NCBI GenBank assembly: GCA_027605045.1
Contig: JAQFWX010000099.1
Location: 1-64,000, forward strand
Length of the DNA: 64,000 bases
Direction of reading: 5' to 3'
DNA from: Phallus indusiatus
Lineage: Eukaryota; Basidiomycota; Agaricomycetes; Phallales; Phallaceae
A model generated the notes under the pieces. The model did no database searches. It had not been told where the DNA came from and worked only from the letters and a program-made list of their open reading frames with translations. Both the position numbers and the translations under genes were made by a program. Below, piece after piece: positions 26,467 through 38,700 of this stretch; within the stretch, counting starts at the first letter, position 1; each line of letters starts with the position of its first letter.

Positions 26467-28095
26467 TTACTCGTCATCAGAGTCCCAGGGTACAATCGAG
26501 ATATGAATGCTGTCCTCCGGACGTTGTACGTCGTCCTCGATTTCTGGGCAGCGGACAAGGAGTTGCAGAGGATATCCTTCCTCTCGCCGTTTGTCAGAAA
26601 ATGCGCGGAACGCATCCGCATGCGCCTCGCTCAATGAATCCTCCATCTCTACGGTTATTTTGCATAAACGAGGACAGAGAGGCGGGGTTTTAAAAGTAGA
26701 CGTCCTTCTGGTTTTTGAACCTCGTTTCGAAGCCTTTGGACGTTTTGATCCTGGTAATAATGCCGAAAGACATACCAAGGATGTTTCTTCCTCGCCATCA
26801 TCCAAAAATTCGTTCCGAGCTTGTCGAACGAATAGGGTCTCCAGATTCGTTAGCGAAGTAAAGATTGTTTTGAATGATTTAAGATTCGGGGAATACTCTC
26901 CAGTATTGAGAATAATTTCTAAATGTGTGATAATGGAGGGTTCCACTGATTGCCAGAACAGATCCCAGAAAAGTGATATGCACCTTTTGCTGTCATAAAC
27001 ATACACAAGGTCATGATCGTCAATTGGATCGATGCATGGTGTGTCGCAATTCTTTTTGAAAGAGAGTGCTACAAAATCATTCCAGGGGAAGAGTATACGG
27101 AGAGAGGTGAATTGGACTTGGGACAAAAGCTCGCGTAGCGCAGGCGAGGTCCCACCAGGATCAGAAGTGATCTTCCATTTGATATTCGATGGAAAAGACA
27201 AATGACTCAAGAGAAAATACAGTAACTTGATTGCACGGTTCACATTGAGAACCAGCCTTTGCAAGTGAGGTAGATTGATCTCGCGATCACGGGTGGGACG
27301 GGTTGCGCCGACGTCAAAGTCCAGGTCCCAGTTGATTTGAAGACTGAACAGTTCAAGGCAAGGCAACTGTTCGAAAAGGTCGAGTAGGAGATCGGAGTCG
27401 ATGTCAAAGGAGTCATTCGGTGTGGTGAGATAAAGCTCTGACAGATTGCGGAGCAAAGGATTTGGTCGCAGTTGTCGTCGGACGCCGTTGAAGAGCTCGT
27501 GGTGCATATGTTTAAGGTTCTGTGCTTCTCCTGAAAACAGTGTGTCCATGAATGTTTCACCAAGATTTAACATCGAGGCCATGAACCCCATATGCTTGAA
27601 GCAAAAGTATTGGAGCTTTGGGGCAGGCCGTTGAAGATATGGCAAGATTTGTTTGATTGCTGCCTGCTTAGGATTGGCCGCCCAAGTGGACTTAGAGCTG
27701 GACCACATAGGAAATACAAACACGTATAAAGTTTTGAACCTGTGGATCTGTTGAAAGATTGTGGAAAGCATGTTTGACGTCTCCTCATGCTTTCGCCCAC
27801 GAAGCGCGTTCGGTTCGAAGAAGACGTTTAACAAGGCAGAATTGGATCGGCGAAGCAACTCTTTTATTCCATCTGGATTAATTTGTGGAACCAAAATGCA
27901 TGTCCACATTGTAGGATCGGACAAAAGAACACGTCTCCAGGAACGACAGACGTGAGACGCGAGAATGGGTGAGGCGGGCACGGTTAGTTGGTAATGGCAG
28001 TGAGGTTCGTGTTCCTGTTGGGTGGGACTATAAACGTAGGCATATTGTATTATTTCTCGAAAGATATCTTGAGGAACACGGTCCATTCCTTTCAT
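26467..28095 (-). CDS. F-box protein (paralog 1)
   Basis: Single-exon gene of 542 residues. The start MKGMDRVPQDIFREIIQYAY opens a short F-box, followed by the hallmark SHVCRSWRRVLLSDPTMWTC at about residues 48-67. The rest is a leucine-rich, LRR-like substrate-binding region with repeated LxxL and F-x-x-L patterns, and it ends HISIVPWDSDDE. F-box proteins link targets to the SCF ubiquitin ligase through Skp1. Agaricomycetes carry large, fast-changing families of exactly this layout. A clear paralog on the same strand lies at 33585-35237. The specific target is unknown. Confidence 0.85.
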   Translation of the reverse strand: MKGMDRVPQDIFREIIQYAYVYSPTQQEHEPHCHYQLTVPASPILASHVCRSWRRVLLSDPTMWTCILVPQINPDGIKELLRRSNSALLNVFFEPNALRGRKHEETSNMLSTIFQQIHRFKTLYVFVFPMWSSSKSTWAANPKQAAIKQILPYLQRPAPKLQYFCFKHMGFMASMLNLGETFMDTLFSGEAQNLKHMHHELFNGVRRQLRPNPLLRNLSELYLTTPNDSFDIDSDLLLDLFEQLPCLELFSLQINWDLDFDVGATRPTRDREINLPHLQRLVLNVNRAIKLLYFLLSHLSFPSNIKWKITSDPGGTSPALRELLSQVQFTSLRILFPWNDFVALSFKKNCDTPCIDPIDDHDLVYVYDSKRCISLFWDLFWQSVEPSIITHLEIILNTGEYSPNLKSFKTIFTSLTNLETLFVRQARNEFLDDGEEETSLVCLSALLPGSKRPKASKRGSKTRRTSTFKTPPLCPRLCKITVEMEDSLSEAHADAFRAFSDKRREEGYPLQLLVRCPEIEDDVQRPEDSIHISIVPWDSDDE

Positions 28096-28561
28096 TGTGC
28101 TGAGTATGCGAGTGGAAAGAAGAGCAATATTGAGTTTCGGCTATTGGCGGCGCACGACGACTTTTCTGACTCCACAAGCTTTGGAGCATATAAAGTGAGG
28201 GAAGCCAGAGAAAATGGACATTACGAAAAGCGAAACTTTTATAGTGTATATATAAAGGCGTCGCTTCATAGGCTCTATCACATTAGATTAGCCTAAAGGC
28301 GGGACACTGTCACCCACATGCGACTCGGAGAATGTTGGCACCAATAACAGGGACACGAAGACTTGATGTAAGCAGCTCTTATAATGGCCTCATCTTAAGC
28401 AGCAAAGGATAAGACATACTTATAAGACAACGTAAATCGGTATGAATCGTGGCGTCACATGGTTAACTTCATTCAACAAGAGTAGTATATTAGAATTACG
28501 ATGAAGGAGCATGAGCGTCGTGTTCAGACATTAATATATAGTCAAGTTCGTAAATGTCTAA
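28096..28561. other. Intergenic between F-box gene and fasciclin pseudogene
   Basis: About 465 bp containing the upstream region of F-box paralog 1 (TATATAAA at about 28250) and the 3' flank of the fasciclin pseudogene. No gene seen. Confidence 0.5.
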
Positions 28562-29965
28562 TTATTGAGTAATAAGGCAGCCTGCCGTTATCGAAAGGAA
28601 GATAAACGTTATATATCCAAAGGACGCTTTGTGGGCACCATTAGAGCCATTATTGCCGTTAGAAGTTGTATTGCCAGGAGAACCAGATGAAGAAGAGCCT
28701 ACACCGGATGGGCCCGAGCTACCCACAGGACTAGTTTGTGTCGCTTCAACTGAAGCAGCAGTTGCGGCAGCGGACGACGCGGATGCGAGACTATGGGAGA
28801 TAAAGTCAACACATAATACATAATATATCAAAAATGCGTACGCGGAGCTGGCTGCTGTTGGGTCCGTTGCTACATTGAGCAAAACGTTGTCTATCACATG
28901 GACGACACCGTTGGAAATTAAGACATCAGGTTGAATAACCTTGGCGGTGCTGGATCCACTCGAAACAAAGACACCTGACGAGTTCTTGGTGAACGTTAAT
29001 GGCTCTCCAAGTGCTGTAATGGCGTTCGAGGGGAACTGAGGGGAATACAGCGTCGAACCATTTATGACGTGATTTCCTATAATTGCACCCAATGCTTAGG
29101 TCGACGTTATTGGCGGAGGCGAGAGAGGCAAATGCTGTATCTGATGGCGCGAAAATAGTTTGACCTTGAGATGCCTCTAAGGATTTGAGCAGTGACGTCT
29201 GTTGGACTGCTCCTTGTAAGGCTTTGAGACCACCCAAAGCTAATGCGTCTGCAATAGACGGAGGAGGTTCTAAAACAGCGTCCAGAACATAGCCTTGTAG
29301 GTTGGAATTGGTGACGTTAGAGGGTAATGTAATTGGTCTTAAGTGCCTGAACAGGTTTGCTGAAAGAAAACAATTAGTACATTGAAATAAGGCGGCAGGA
29401 CAAGTAAGAATATATATATACTTTTGACTAATGATTTTGATGGTACCGTTGTCATTTGTGATTGCCAACACTTGACCTTCGTCCCCCTCAAGATTAACAA
29501 GTTGCGAGGTATTCATGAAGGTCCGAGCAAGAGTGTAGTTAGGGAACGAGGCAATATTATCCGTCGTATACCTCCCTTTAACTATATGATATGCCAGAAC
29601 GGCGCCAAGTGTGTTCAAATCCGGTTATATTCTTCGGAGGAGACTGGGCGACTGTTCATAGGAGTGAGACATTGGGCATTAATATCGAGGCAAGAAGGTA
29701 AAGAACAGCGTACAGGCATCGTTGTTGGGGACGAGTATTGTTGCACTTTGATTGCTGGTAACAATTTCTGCAAGATCGAGCACATATTCGTTTCCGGCTT
29801 GGGAGCCCAGTACACGGTCGGTGGCGTTTACGAAGGAACTCTCACCGTCTTCTGCGAGAAAATCTGCAAGGAAAGCTAGTTCAGCTAGTTGAGTTGCGTT
29901 TTGGACAGGCATAGTTGTTTCTTGTGCAACAGACAGCAGAGAGCAAGCAACAATGAGAGATGCAT
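28562..29965 (-). pseudogene. Fasciclin (FAS1) domain protein, pseudogene copy
   Basis: It aligns over its whole length with the intact fasciclin gene at 31235-32670, including introns, FAS1 domains (SLEASQGQTIFAPSDTAF, HVINGSTLYSPQFP) and the Ser-rich, GPI-type end. Three lesions break the frame relative to that copy: a 4-nt loss inside the signal peptide near 29939, a 1-nt gain near 29620 just before NTLGAVLAYHIVKG, and an 11-nt loss near 29100 between ASANN and GNHVING. Each reading segment stays well conserved outside the lesions, so inactivation looks recent. A rescue by an internal ATG (PVQNATQ) would still leave two later shifts. It could instead be assembly error, but three separate errors in one gene is unlikely. 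Confidence 0.82.
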
Positions 29966-31234
29966 TTTGGATAGTGAGAGGTCTAGGGTGAGCAAACGAA
30001 GACTAAAAATACGATGTATCAGTAAAGTGGATATTTATATGCACCGTGCATCTGGACGGGGAAGATTAAAGAAATAGATACCTGTACTTAGATATTACGA
30101 GGCAATGCGGAAACAAGGTGCGGTGAGTTGATATTGGTAATCTCGGCGAAGGGCTTTATACCCGTTAATCACAGAAACAAAGCTCAAAGCCGCCAATTTT
30201 TGAAGACTCCTGGTTCATCATTTGGTCACCGCACACTCGGAAGGCATATTGGGCGGGATGAACGCATCGACCTCAACTCTGAGATGAAGGATGGACGAAT
30301 AAAGCGACGGACGGAAGGACGGCCAGCAGCCGGTCAAAACACAACTTTCTTGAATGACTTCGCCGTTGACTGATCATTTTGCATCAGGGTTAATGGAGGT
30401 TAATGGGGGTCAATGTCCGTTCAAGGCTGTGTAACACCACACAGCGCGAGACATGATTAAGATTGATTAATCAGCCACTTTAGACAACGACAACGGATAT
30501 ACTAATAAACAATAGTGTAATAAAAGTTAGCTCGATAAAGCTAAAGTAGAACAACATACATAAGCCGAAAAGCAAGTGAAATGAAATGACGGGGCTCATC
30601 GAGTTGTCATCGAGAGCAGCAGAAGAGGTGACTCTTTATTGCGCGTTTTCAGCGTCGCTGTGACACAGACTCGCAGTCTCCCCGTTATTCCCCCTCTAAC
30701 TGGGTACCTACCATTACCCCAAATTTCACATTTTATCTTAAACATACACAGTGCGTAGAAGTTTGAATACTAAGTAGTTTTGGAAGTGGAATAAAAAGGT
30801 AGCATATACGTTAATTTCCGCTGTTGTGATTCGGTTATCCCTCAACTGATCAAACCATTCGTCCGCGAGTTCCTTTTTGTCAAAAAGCATTTTTTAGAAC
30901 TTTTTTCTTTCATCTAGAGCCAAGGTTATCATCAGACGGGTTCATCCGAAGATATAATTTATGTAAATTTGCCAAAAACATCAACAGTGACAAAAGCCGA
31001 GACCAGTCTGGCAAGTGCGTCACTTCAGTTTGCCAGTGCGAGGTTGTTTGGCTTGCTCATCAATCAAACTCGCAAAACATCGCTCACAGTTCCGTCAGAT
31101 ACGCATTTTCTGTTCTTTCGGTAGCACATCGTGATACATAGTAACACCCAACCAACAAAAAAGTATATTTGAATGAATGCATTACAAAAAGAGCATAAAA
31201 ACATTAAGTAAACATCGTGGTAATAAAAGCTCAA
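29966..31234. other. Intergenic between fasciclin copies
   Basis: About 1.27 kb. Nothing coding was recognised. It includes the promoter of the pseudogene copy and the 3' flank of the intact copy. A run of near-repeats GGGTTAATGGAGGTTAATGG lies at about 30388-30407. Confidence 0.5.
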
Positions 31235-32670
31235 TTATTGAGCGAAAACGTAACCGGCAATTATCGAAAGGAAGATAGACATTATATATCCAAAGGAAGC
31301 TTTGTGACTTATGAGACTGCTAGATCCGTTTTTGCCATTAGAAGACGTCGAATTCGTTGAGCCAGAAGAACCTGACGACGAGGATCCTACACCAGACGGG
31401 CTGGAACTACCAACAGGACTGGTTTGTGTCGCTTGAGCTGAAGCTGCAGTTGCAGCTGCAGACGAGGCAGACGCAAAACTATGGGAATACAAATATTAAA
31501 AAAGACAGTCAAATTACAGATTTAAATAAAACGTACGCGGAGCTAGCTGCTGTTTGGTTCTCGGCCGCATTGAGAAGAACACCGTTTATCACGTGGACAA
31601 CACCATTGGAAGTCAAGATATCAGGCTGGATGATCTTGGCGGTACTGGATCCACTTGAAACAAATACACCCGAAGAATTCCTACTAATCGTCAACGGCTC
31701 TCCAGAAGCTGAGATGGCGTTCAGTGGGAACTGGGTGGAGTACACTGTTGTACCATTTATGACGTGATTTCCAAGGATAGCACTTAACGCGGTAATATTG
31801 CTCAGTGCGGAATTATTGCCAGAGGTGAGGACGGTTGCCGCTGCATCTGATGGCGCGAAAATAGTTACACCGCGAGTTGCCTCTAGAGATTCAAGTTGTG
31901 ACGTTTGTTGAGCTGCTGCCTTGAAGGCGCTGAGATTAGTCGAAAAGAATACGTCATCGAGGGGTGGAGGAGGATCCAAAACGGTGCTCAGAACATAGGC
32001 TTGTAGGTTGGGATTGGTACCGTTAGAGGGTAACGAAATGGATGAAACGACCTGGACAGGTGTGCTAAAACGAATGATGATCAGTATCTCCATGAAATGA
32101 AGGGGGCACACCCCAGACGAGAAAAGACATACTTTTGGCCAATGACTTTGATGGTACCGTTGTCATTTGTGATTGCCAAAACTTGACCTTCGCCTCCCTC
32201 GAGTTGAACAAGTTGCGAAGAATTCATCAAGGTCCGAGCAAGAGTATAGTTGGGGAACGAAGCAATGTTGTCCGTTGTGAGCCTTCCTCTAATTATATGG
32301 TACGTGAAAATGGCACTAAGAACGTTCAGATCAGTTATATTTTTAGGAGGGGACCCAGTGACTGTTCATAGGAGTGAGACATAAGGAGAGAGGAAGAGGG
32401 CGAGAGCAGCGTACAGGCATTGTTGTCTGGGACGAATATCGTCGTACTCTCGTTCCCCGTAACAGCGTTCACAAGTTCGGTCACGAACTGGCTTCCAACT
32501 TGAGTGCCAACGACACGCTCGGTGGCGTTAACGAAGACATTTTCACCAGACGTTGTAAGAAATTGTGCGAGGGATGCCAGTTGGGAAACTTGAGTTGCAT
32601 TTTGAGCTGGCGCAGTTGTTCCTTGCGCATGACACAGCAGAGGGAGAGCGAGCAACAGAGAGAGACGCAT
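31235..32670 (-). CDS. Fasciclin (FAS1) domain protein, secreted and GPI-anchored-like
   Basis: Intact copy. The start MRLSLLLALPLLCHAQGTTA is a signal peptide. Two FAS1 repeats follow: the first around FVTELVNAVTGNESTTIFVP to YHIIRGRLTTDN, the second around SLEATRGVTIFAPSDAAATV to HVINGTTVYSTQFP and NGVVHVINGVLLN. Short introns sit between VPDNNA and FTGSPPKN, after KVIGQK, and after AASSA. The end is a Ser/Gly-rich stalk and a hydrophobic GPI-type signal (ASFGYIMSIFLSIIAGYVFA). FAS1 proteins act in cell adhesion and wall organisation. In mushrooms they often change with fruiting or wood growth. The neighbouring copy at 28562 is broken, so this is the functional member of the pair. Confidence 0.9.
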
Positions 32671-33584
32671 TTTTGGAAGAGGGAAGAAATGGAGCGGGTG
32701 GAGACAGGATGTGCCAGTAAACAAGTGAGTATTTATGCGCCTGGGCGGAGAGATACCCTAAGAGCTTCTCGATGCTTCTCACTAGGCTGAAATGGTACCG
32801 GTAAGAAGATACGTCATCGGATGGATACCTTCTATGAATTCAGATCGTAAGGCAGCGTATGGGAATGGTCTAATATCATCGCCTAGAGGTGATATGTACC
32901 TGTTAGAGGATAAATATAACACACCGACGTGCTGAATGTATGCACGAATATCGAGAAAATATGGAAGCCCAGGGAAAAAAGCTCCCCTAAAGCTTTGAAG
33001 CTTGCAATAACATCATGATGTCGCGTTCCTTCAAAAGTGGCTTCGCCGCCTATACATTCCATTCAGCCTTATTTTTGGCCGAACAAAAGACGTCGACGTC
33101 GTTTCCGATGATCAGGTCGATCGCTGCCCAAGCAGAACCAAATTGTGCTAGTACATAACAACGAGATGCATGTCCTTCCGATCGTCGAGCCCAGGTTGTA
33201 TAAGGTAGTATAGTAGACATTCATCTATGAAGTTGGCAGGAGTTGGCATAGTAATCAACTTGTGGAAGGTGACTTCTCCAAAAACCTTGTGATGTTTCAT
33301 AGCGGAAATGAATGGATATCCTTTCCTTTTCAACGAGACACATTAATGGCGCATGTTAATGAGCGAAACGCAGGGTTGATGAGCTAGGATCAATATCCAC
33401 TCAGAGCCGCGTGACATGATCATTCCGAAACACCCCATAGATCTTGAACACGCTCAGTCACAATTCTCTAACACATCGGAAGAAGTGACTCTGGAGAAAT
33501 ACTAGTTGTATTGCATCTAGCGATGATTAAAGAACGATGAATACTACTTCAGAGTATCGATCAATAGAGTTATTTACGTTTCAG
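32671..33584. other. Intergenic, no gene seen
   Basis: About 910 bp holding the fasciclin promoter and the 3' side of F-box paralog 2. An open frame at 33148-33333 (minus) has no support. Confidence 0.5.
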
Positions 33585-35237
33585 TCATCGCGTCATCGAC
33601 GACCTGGGTACAATTGAGACGAAGTTGATGGAACTATTGTCTTCCAGACGCTGAGCATCTTCCTCAATCTTTATACAACGAACAGAGAATCGGAGAGGAT
33701 ACCCTGCTTCTCGCCGTCTGTCGCAAAACACGGGGAACACAGCTGCATGCCTCCTGTCCAAGGACTTCTTCATGTCGACAAATATTTCCCGCAACAAGGG
33801 GCAGGGAAACGATGTTTTCAAATTCATTATTCCCGAACCAGATTCCGAAATTGTAGAGTCTTTTGATATCGGTATTAGTGCTGAAAGGCATACCAAGCAC
33901 GATTCCTTGTCGGGTTCGGAGTGCCAATAGTCACAATACTGTCTAACAAATAGGGTCTCTAGATTCTTCAATGAAGTAAAGATCGTTTGAAACGTTGCAG
34001 GTTTCGGCCGATCGATTCTACCCTCGAAATAAAACCCCAAGTGCGTGATATCGGACGGTTTCACAGATTGCCATAGTAGATGCCAGTAATCCGATATAGG
34101 ACACAGGTCGTTTTGAATGAATACGAGCTCATGGTCATTGACGAGACCAAGGCATGGCGGGTTGCAGCATTTCGTAAAGGAGAATGTCACCATGCCTTCG
34201 TTGTCGAAACTTATATGAAGGGAGGTGAATTGGGCCTGGGACAAAAGCTGGAGTAATTGCGGCGAGGTCCCAAGTTCGACAGGTTCAGAAACGACCTTCC
34301 ATTCGATATTCGACGGAAAAGACAGGTGATTAAAGATCACGTCCAGTAGTTCGACTGCGAAGTCCACATTGAGCACAAGCTTTTGCAAGTGGGGTAGATT
34401 GATCTTGCGGTCGCGGCGGGGACAGGTTGCACTGATCATATTTCCATCTGGGTCACAGAATACTTGAAAACTAAACAGCTTAAGGCAAGGCGACAGCTCA
34501 AAATAGTCGAGTAGGAGATCTGAGTCCACGCGGGAAGAGTTATCAACCATAGTGAGATGGAGCTCTGACAGGTCGCGGATCAGAGGATTTGGTTGTAGTT
34601 GTCGTAGGGCGCCGTCGAAAAGTTCACGGTGTATACATTTAAGGTTTGGAGTTTCTCCAGAAAATAGTGTATCCAGGAATGTTTCATCGAGCTTTGCCTC
34701 TGAGACCAAGAATTCAACGTGCTTAAAGCAAAACGACTGGAGTTTTGGCGCAGGTCGTTGAAGGTAGGGCAGAATTTGTCTGATTGATGCTTCCGCGACC
34801 ACCTTAGGGGACCAAGAAAAGCAATATTTAGAGAAAACATATACGCATAAGGCTTTAAACCGATGGATTTGCTGAAATAGTGTGGAGAACATGTTTGAAG
34901 TGCTCTCATGCTCTAGTTCGCTGTCGCAGACTTCGCTATCGAATTCAAGAAAGACGTTCAACAAGGCAGAGCCTGATCGGCGGAGTAACTCCAGTATTCC
35001 ATCTGGATTGAGTTGTGGAGCTGAAATACATGTCCACATTGTGGGATCGGATAAAAGGACGCGTCTCCAGGAACGACAAACATGGGACGCGATGATAGGA
35101 GGGGCGGGAGCTGTTAATTGATAATGGAAATGCAGTTCGCGGAACGGTATAGCGAGACTATGGTTATAAGCATCTCGTATTATTTCTCGAAAGATATCTT
35201 GAGGGACACGGTCAATCCCTTTCATTGCGCAGGGCAA
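33585..35237 (-). CDS. F-box protein (paralog 2)
   Basis: Single-exon gene of 550 residues, starting MPCAMKGIDRVPQDIFREII. The ATG four codons in matches the start of paralog 1 and may be the true start. It carries the F-box signature SHVCRSWRRVLLSDPTMWTC in the same place as the gene at 26467, and the two are alike over their full length, with many conserved segments (e.g. NPDGILELLRRSGSALLNVF). The remainder is a leucine-rich, probably LRR-like target-binding region ending NFVSIVPRSSMTR. It is probably a subunit of an SCF ubiquitin ligase. Both paralogs are open and seem functional. Confidence 0.85.
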   Translation of the reverse strand: MPCAMKGIDRVPQDIFREIIRDAYNHSLAIPFRELHFHYQLTAPAPPIIASHVCRSWRRVLLSDPTMWTCISAPQLNPDGILELLRRSGSALLNVFLEFDSEVCDSELEHESTSNMFSTLFQQIHRFKALCVYVFSKYCFSWSPKVVAEASIRQILPYLQRPAPKLQSFCFKHVEFLVSEAKLDETFLDTLFSGETPNLKCIHRELFDGALRQLQPNPLIRDLSELHLTMVDNSSRVDSDLLLDYFELSPCLKLFSFQVFCDPDGNMISATCPRRDRKINLPHLQKLVLNVDFAVELLDVIFNHLSFPSNIEWKVVSEPVELGTSPQLLQLLSQAQFTSLHISFDNEGMVTFSFTKCCNPPCLGLVNDHELVFIQNDLCPISDYWHLLWQSVKPSDITHLGFYFEGRIDRPKPATFQTIFTSLKNLETLFVRQYCDYWHSEPDKESCLVCLSALIPISKDSTISESGSGIMNLKTSFPCPLLREIFVDMKKSLDRRHAAVFPVFCDRRREAGYPLRFSVRCIKIEEDAQRLEDNSSINFVSIVPRSSMTR

Positions 35238-35742
35238 ACGGGGTGAATAAGTAGAAGAGCAAAAAATTGGGGATGTTTCGGCTAGTATTTGACGAAGCGC
35301 GACAATCGTTCCACCATTTCCAAACCGCGTTTGAAGCTCGCAGATTTCCGTGCAAGTAATAGATCCAAACTTGAATCGCGCTAGAGTAGTAAGCGAGCGA
35401 GTATTTCAAGATCGTGCACTCGATTTCTCGTTACATAATAGGGCATGCATCACTCTGAAAATTACATTTGAGGATCGACTTTGGATCGTATCAATGAATC
35501 ACATGCACCTTACGAGACTTTACGACGAGCCATTTGGTGCGAATGAATGGCAGAATATGGAAACAAAGCTGCGATTAGAACTTGAATGAAACAGAAAGAC
35601 AACTGACGCCCGAGAACGGAGATCGCCATCGTGTCGGATTTGAACTGGGGCAACAAAGCTGTTCATTTCCTCTCTTCCTTTAAAGAAAAGCGTGTAATAA
35701 TTAGAAGGTCACTCGTTGTGTTTGGAAGAGAGCTCATAAAGG
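35238..35742. other. Divergent intergenic region
   Basis: About 500 bp between F-box paralog 2 (minus) and MCD4 (plus), presumably holding both promoters. No gene seen. Confidence 0.55.
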
Positions 35743-38700
35743 ATGCCGACATCACCCTCTAATGAAACTCGCTCCCAAGTCTCCTTTCTTCTCCTGTTGG
35801 GTTTGGCATTCCATTCGGTAACTCTCGCGTTTCTGCATTTCCTTCCAATATAAGCTTGATAGGACAGATATATATCCTTTCTGTATTCGACTGCTACTTC
35901 ACCAGTCCGGTTGTTCATGGAATGCAACATTTTAGCACCGAAAGACCCCAAGCGGACAGGCTTGTATTAATAGTCGGTGAGCTTGCGTTCTTTTGTAATC
36001 TCTCTGGTACGTTCCTCATATTTTTCAGGCGATGGACTACGTGCTGACTTATTGTTCAATCTCAATCCTTTTCCTTTCGTGCCAAGCTCGCCGGAAGTAG
36101 TCGCACCCTTTTTACGCTCTGTAGTCGAAACGCGAGGAGCTTTTGGCATTTCGCACACCCGCGTCCCAACGGAATCACGCCCAGGTCACGTTGCCCTTAT
36201 TGCGGGAATGTATGAAGATGTCTCTGCAGTTACCAAGGTTAGTGATCACCGCGTTTAAACGCTACTTTACCCCTTACTCCCCCATTCAATAGGGCTGGAA
36301 AACTAATCCCGTAAGATTTCAAGCAACCTTTGCAGTACTTGTCGCGCATTTAACTTCTGCCAAGGTTGATTTCGATTCCGTTTTCAATCAATCAGAGATC
36401 ACATTCTCGTTTGGATCCCCGGATATACTTCCCATGTTCGCCAAAGGAGCTACGCCTGGTAGAGTTCTCACTTGGTCATACGACGAGCACGAGGAAGACT
36501 TCACCAAAGGTCGTCAAAACTACTTCTGCTATGTGCCATACTTACATCCCACTAAAAGATGCCACTGCACTTGACACATGGGTACTGGATCGTTTAACCG
36601 AACTTTTTCATAATGCTACCTACGATTCACAATTAGACGCTCAACTTCGTTCTTCTGGGACAGTGTTTTTCCTACATCTTTTGGGTTTAGACACCACCGG
36701 ACACGCTTACCGTCCACATTCGGAGGTCAGTGGCTTCTCTTTTCGCTGTTTGTACCGAATTTACAGTTACTCAGGAATATATGAAAAACATTATTCATGT
36801 GGACTCAATAGTGCAACAAACGGAAGCCCTGTTCAAGTCTTTCTATCAAACGGACGAGTCCCGAACTGCGTACATTTTTACCGCTGACCATGGAATGTCC
36901 TATCGTGGAAACCATGGAGACGGAGGTCAGCTAACACTGGTGTGACCAAAAACTACACGCTGATCAAATATAGATCCCGATAATACACGTACCCCCCTAA
37001 TACTTTGGGGTTCTGGGATCCGTAATTCTGCTCCTTCGTTAAATGACAGGCCATCTTTTGCTTGGAATATTCCTGTCGAGCCTCTTGACGTCAACCAAGC
37101 TGATATTGCATCCTTGATGGCAGCACTATTAGGAAGGCCGTTTCCCGTCAACTCTGTTGGTGTCTTACCCGACATATACAGCAGCGAGAACCTGGGCTTT
37201 CTGAGTGATAAAGACGCTAGCATTGAAGCTAGTGCAGTCAATGCAAAAGTATTCCCGTAATTTTTTAGTCTACCGAAATCCATCTGAAATCGGACATTGT
37301 AGGTCATATTAGAACATTATCGTTTCAAACATAGTAGGCCGACATATCTTCTCCAATCCCCCCTAACTAATGTGGTCTAAGATCTCAAGGCTTCTCAAAC
37401 GCTGGCGTATCAGCCTTTTAGTAAACTTCACAAGGGATTACAGCTAGATGAATTACCTGGAAGCGCACTCATATCGAAAATCGAGACTCTCATCTCAAGA
37501 AAGTCTTACGACGAAGCACGACGCGAAATCGCGAAGTTAATTGAATTGACTTTAGAAGGCTTACGATATCTAGAAACGTCGGTCTTATCGTTTGGTGTCA
37601 AATGAGATCGTATCATTGACAAACTTTACAGTTATGATAGAACACTCATCCGCCTAATAATTACAGCAGGATATATCGGCTGGGCCGTATATAATGCCAT
37701 TTTAATTCTCCCTAATTTTCAAGGTTTAGAATTTCTTCAAGGCGTGGAACCTTCGACGACTTCTATCTGGATCATCCGAACTATGTTCATGGGGGTCTTT
37801 GTCCTCATGTCTGTGTTGTTTGTAATGCATCAAAGTCCCATTACATACTACAGCTACATCTCTTTTCCACTATTCTTCTGGAGCGAGATCATAATACGGT
37901 TTCAAGCCTATTACGGCCAAATTCAAAAGGAAAAGGTCCGATTGGAGGTATTTTCAGCGTCTCTTGTCATCAAAGGGATGGCAACTATTTTAGCCTTACT
38001 CGCGATGGTGGTAAGCAGTTGCGTCCAATAAACAAGCCATATAAATCCGTCCAATTTTATAGATAGGATATACACATCGCCAAATCTGGAGTATAGGCTT
38101 CATTATCTTGCCGTTACTTGTTATTCCCAAAGGCGGGGTAAAATTAACACACGCTCAATGGAATACATGGATTTCGTGGTTTATATCTTGTGTCATCACT
38201 GCCGTGTTTCCACTTTTAAGTGTTGAGAAGACTGAATCTCTGGATCTCATGTGAATTCTTCTCTGACTTTTTGGCAATATTTTATTATTGACTCTGAGAT
38301 TAGCTTTTTAGGAGGATTGTTAATGATTTTTACATCATTATGCTCCATGTGGATCTTGAATAGATATACTTGGTCATATATTTTCCAGGTCAGTGCGATG
38401 TTCGTGGTTGTCAAATGTTGGCATTTATAACATCCATGCAGACTTCGTTAATACTTCTGACGTTGCTCATAGCCTCTTCTTCGGTTCGGAGTTTACAATC
38501 CAAGCAAGGTCTCCCATTTCTTAACCAGTTTTTGGGCTGGCTTTGCTTCAGTAAGACGATGCTTGCCTTTTAAAAACCCATATAACTGATCCGAATGAAC
38601 AGTTATATCCCCCGCTATACCTTATATATCCCAAAACAAGGGCTCAAAATCCGATAACGCGTTTTCCAGACTGCTCTCTCTTTTTCTCTCCATTTGTCCA

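Noticed and set aside
26507..26998. 163-codon open frame on the plus strand
   Set aside because: It is antisense to F-box paralog 1, whose own frame is intact and conserved with paralog 2.
35620..35660. tRNA B-box-like sequence (CGGATTTGAACTGG, reverse)
   Set aside because: No A box or cloverleaf can be folded around it.
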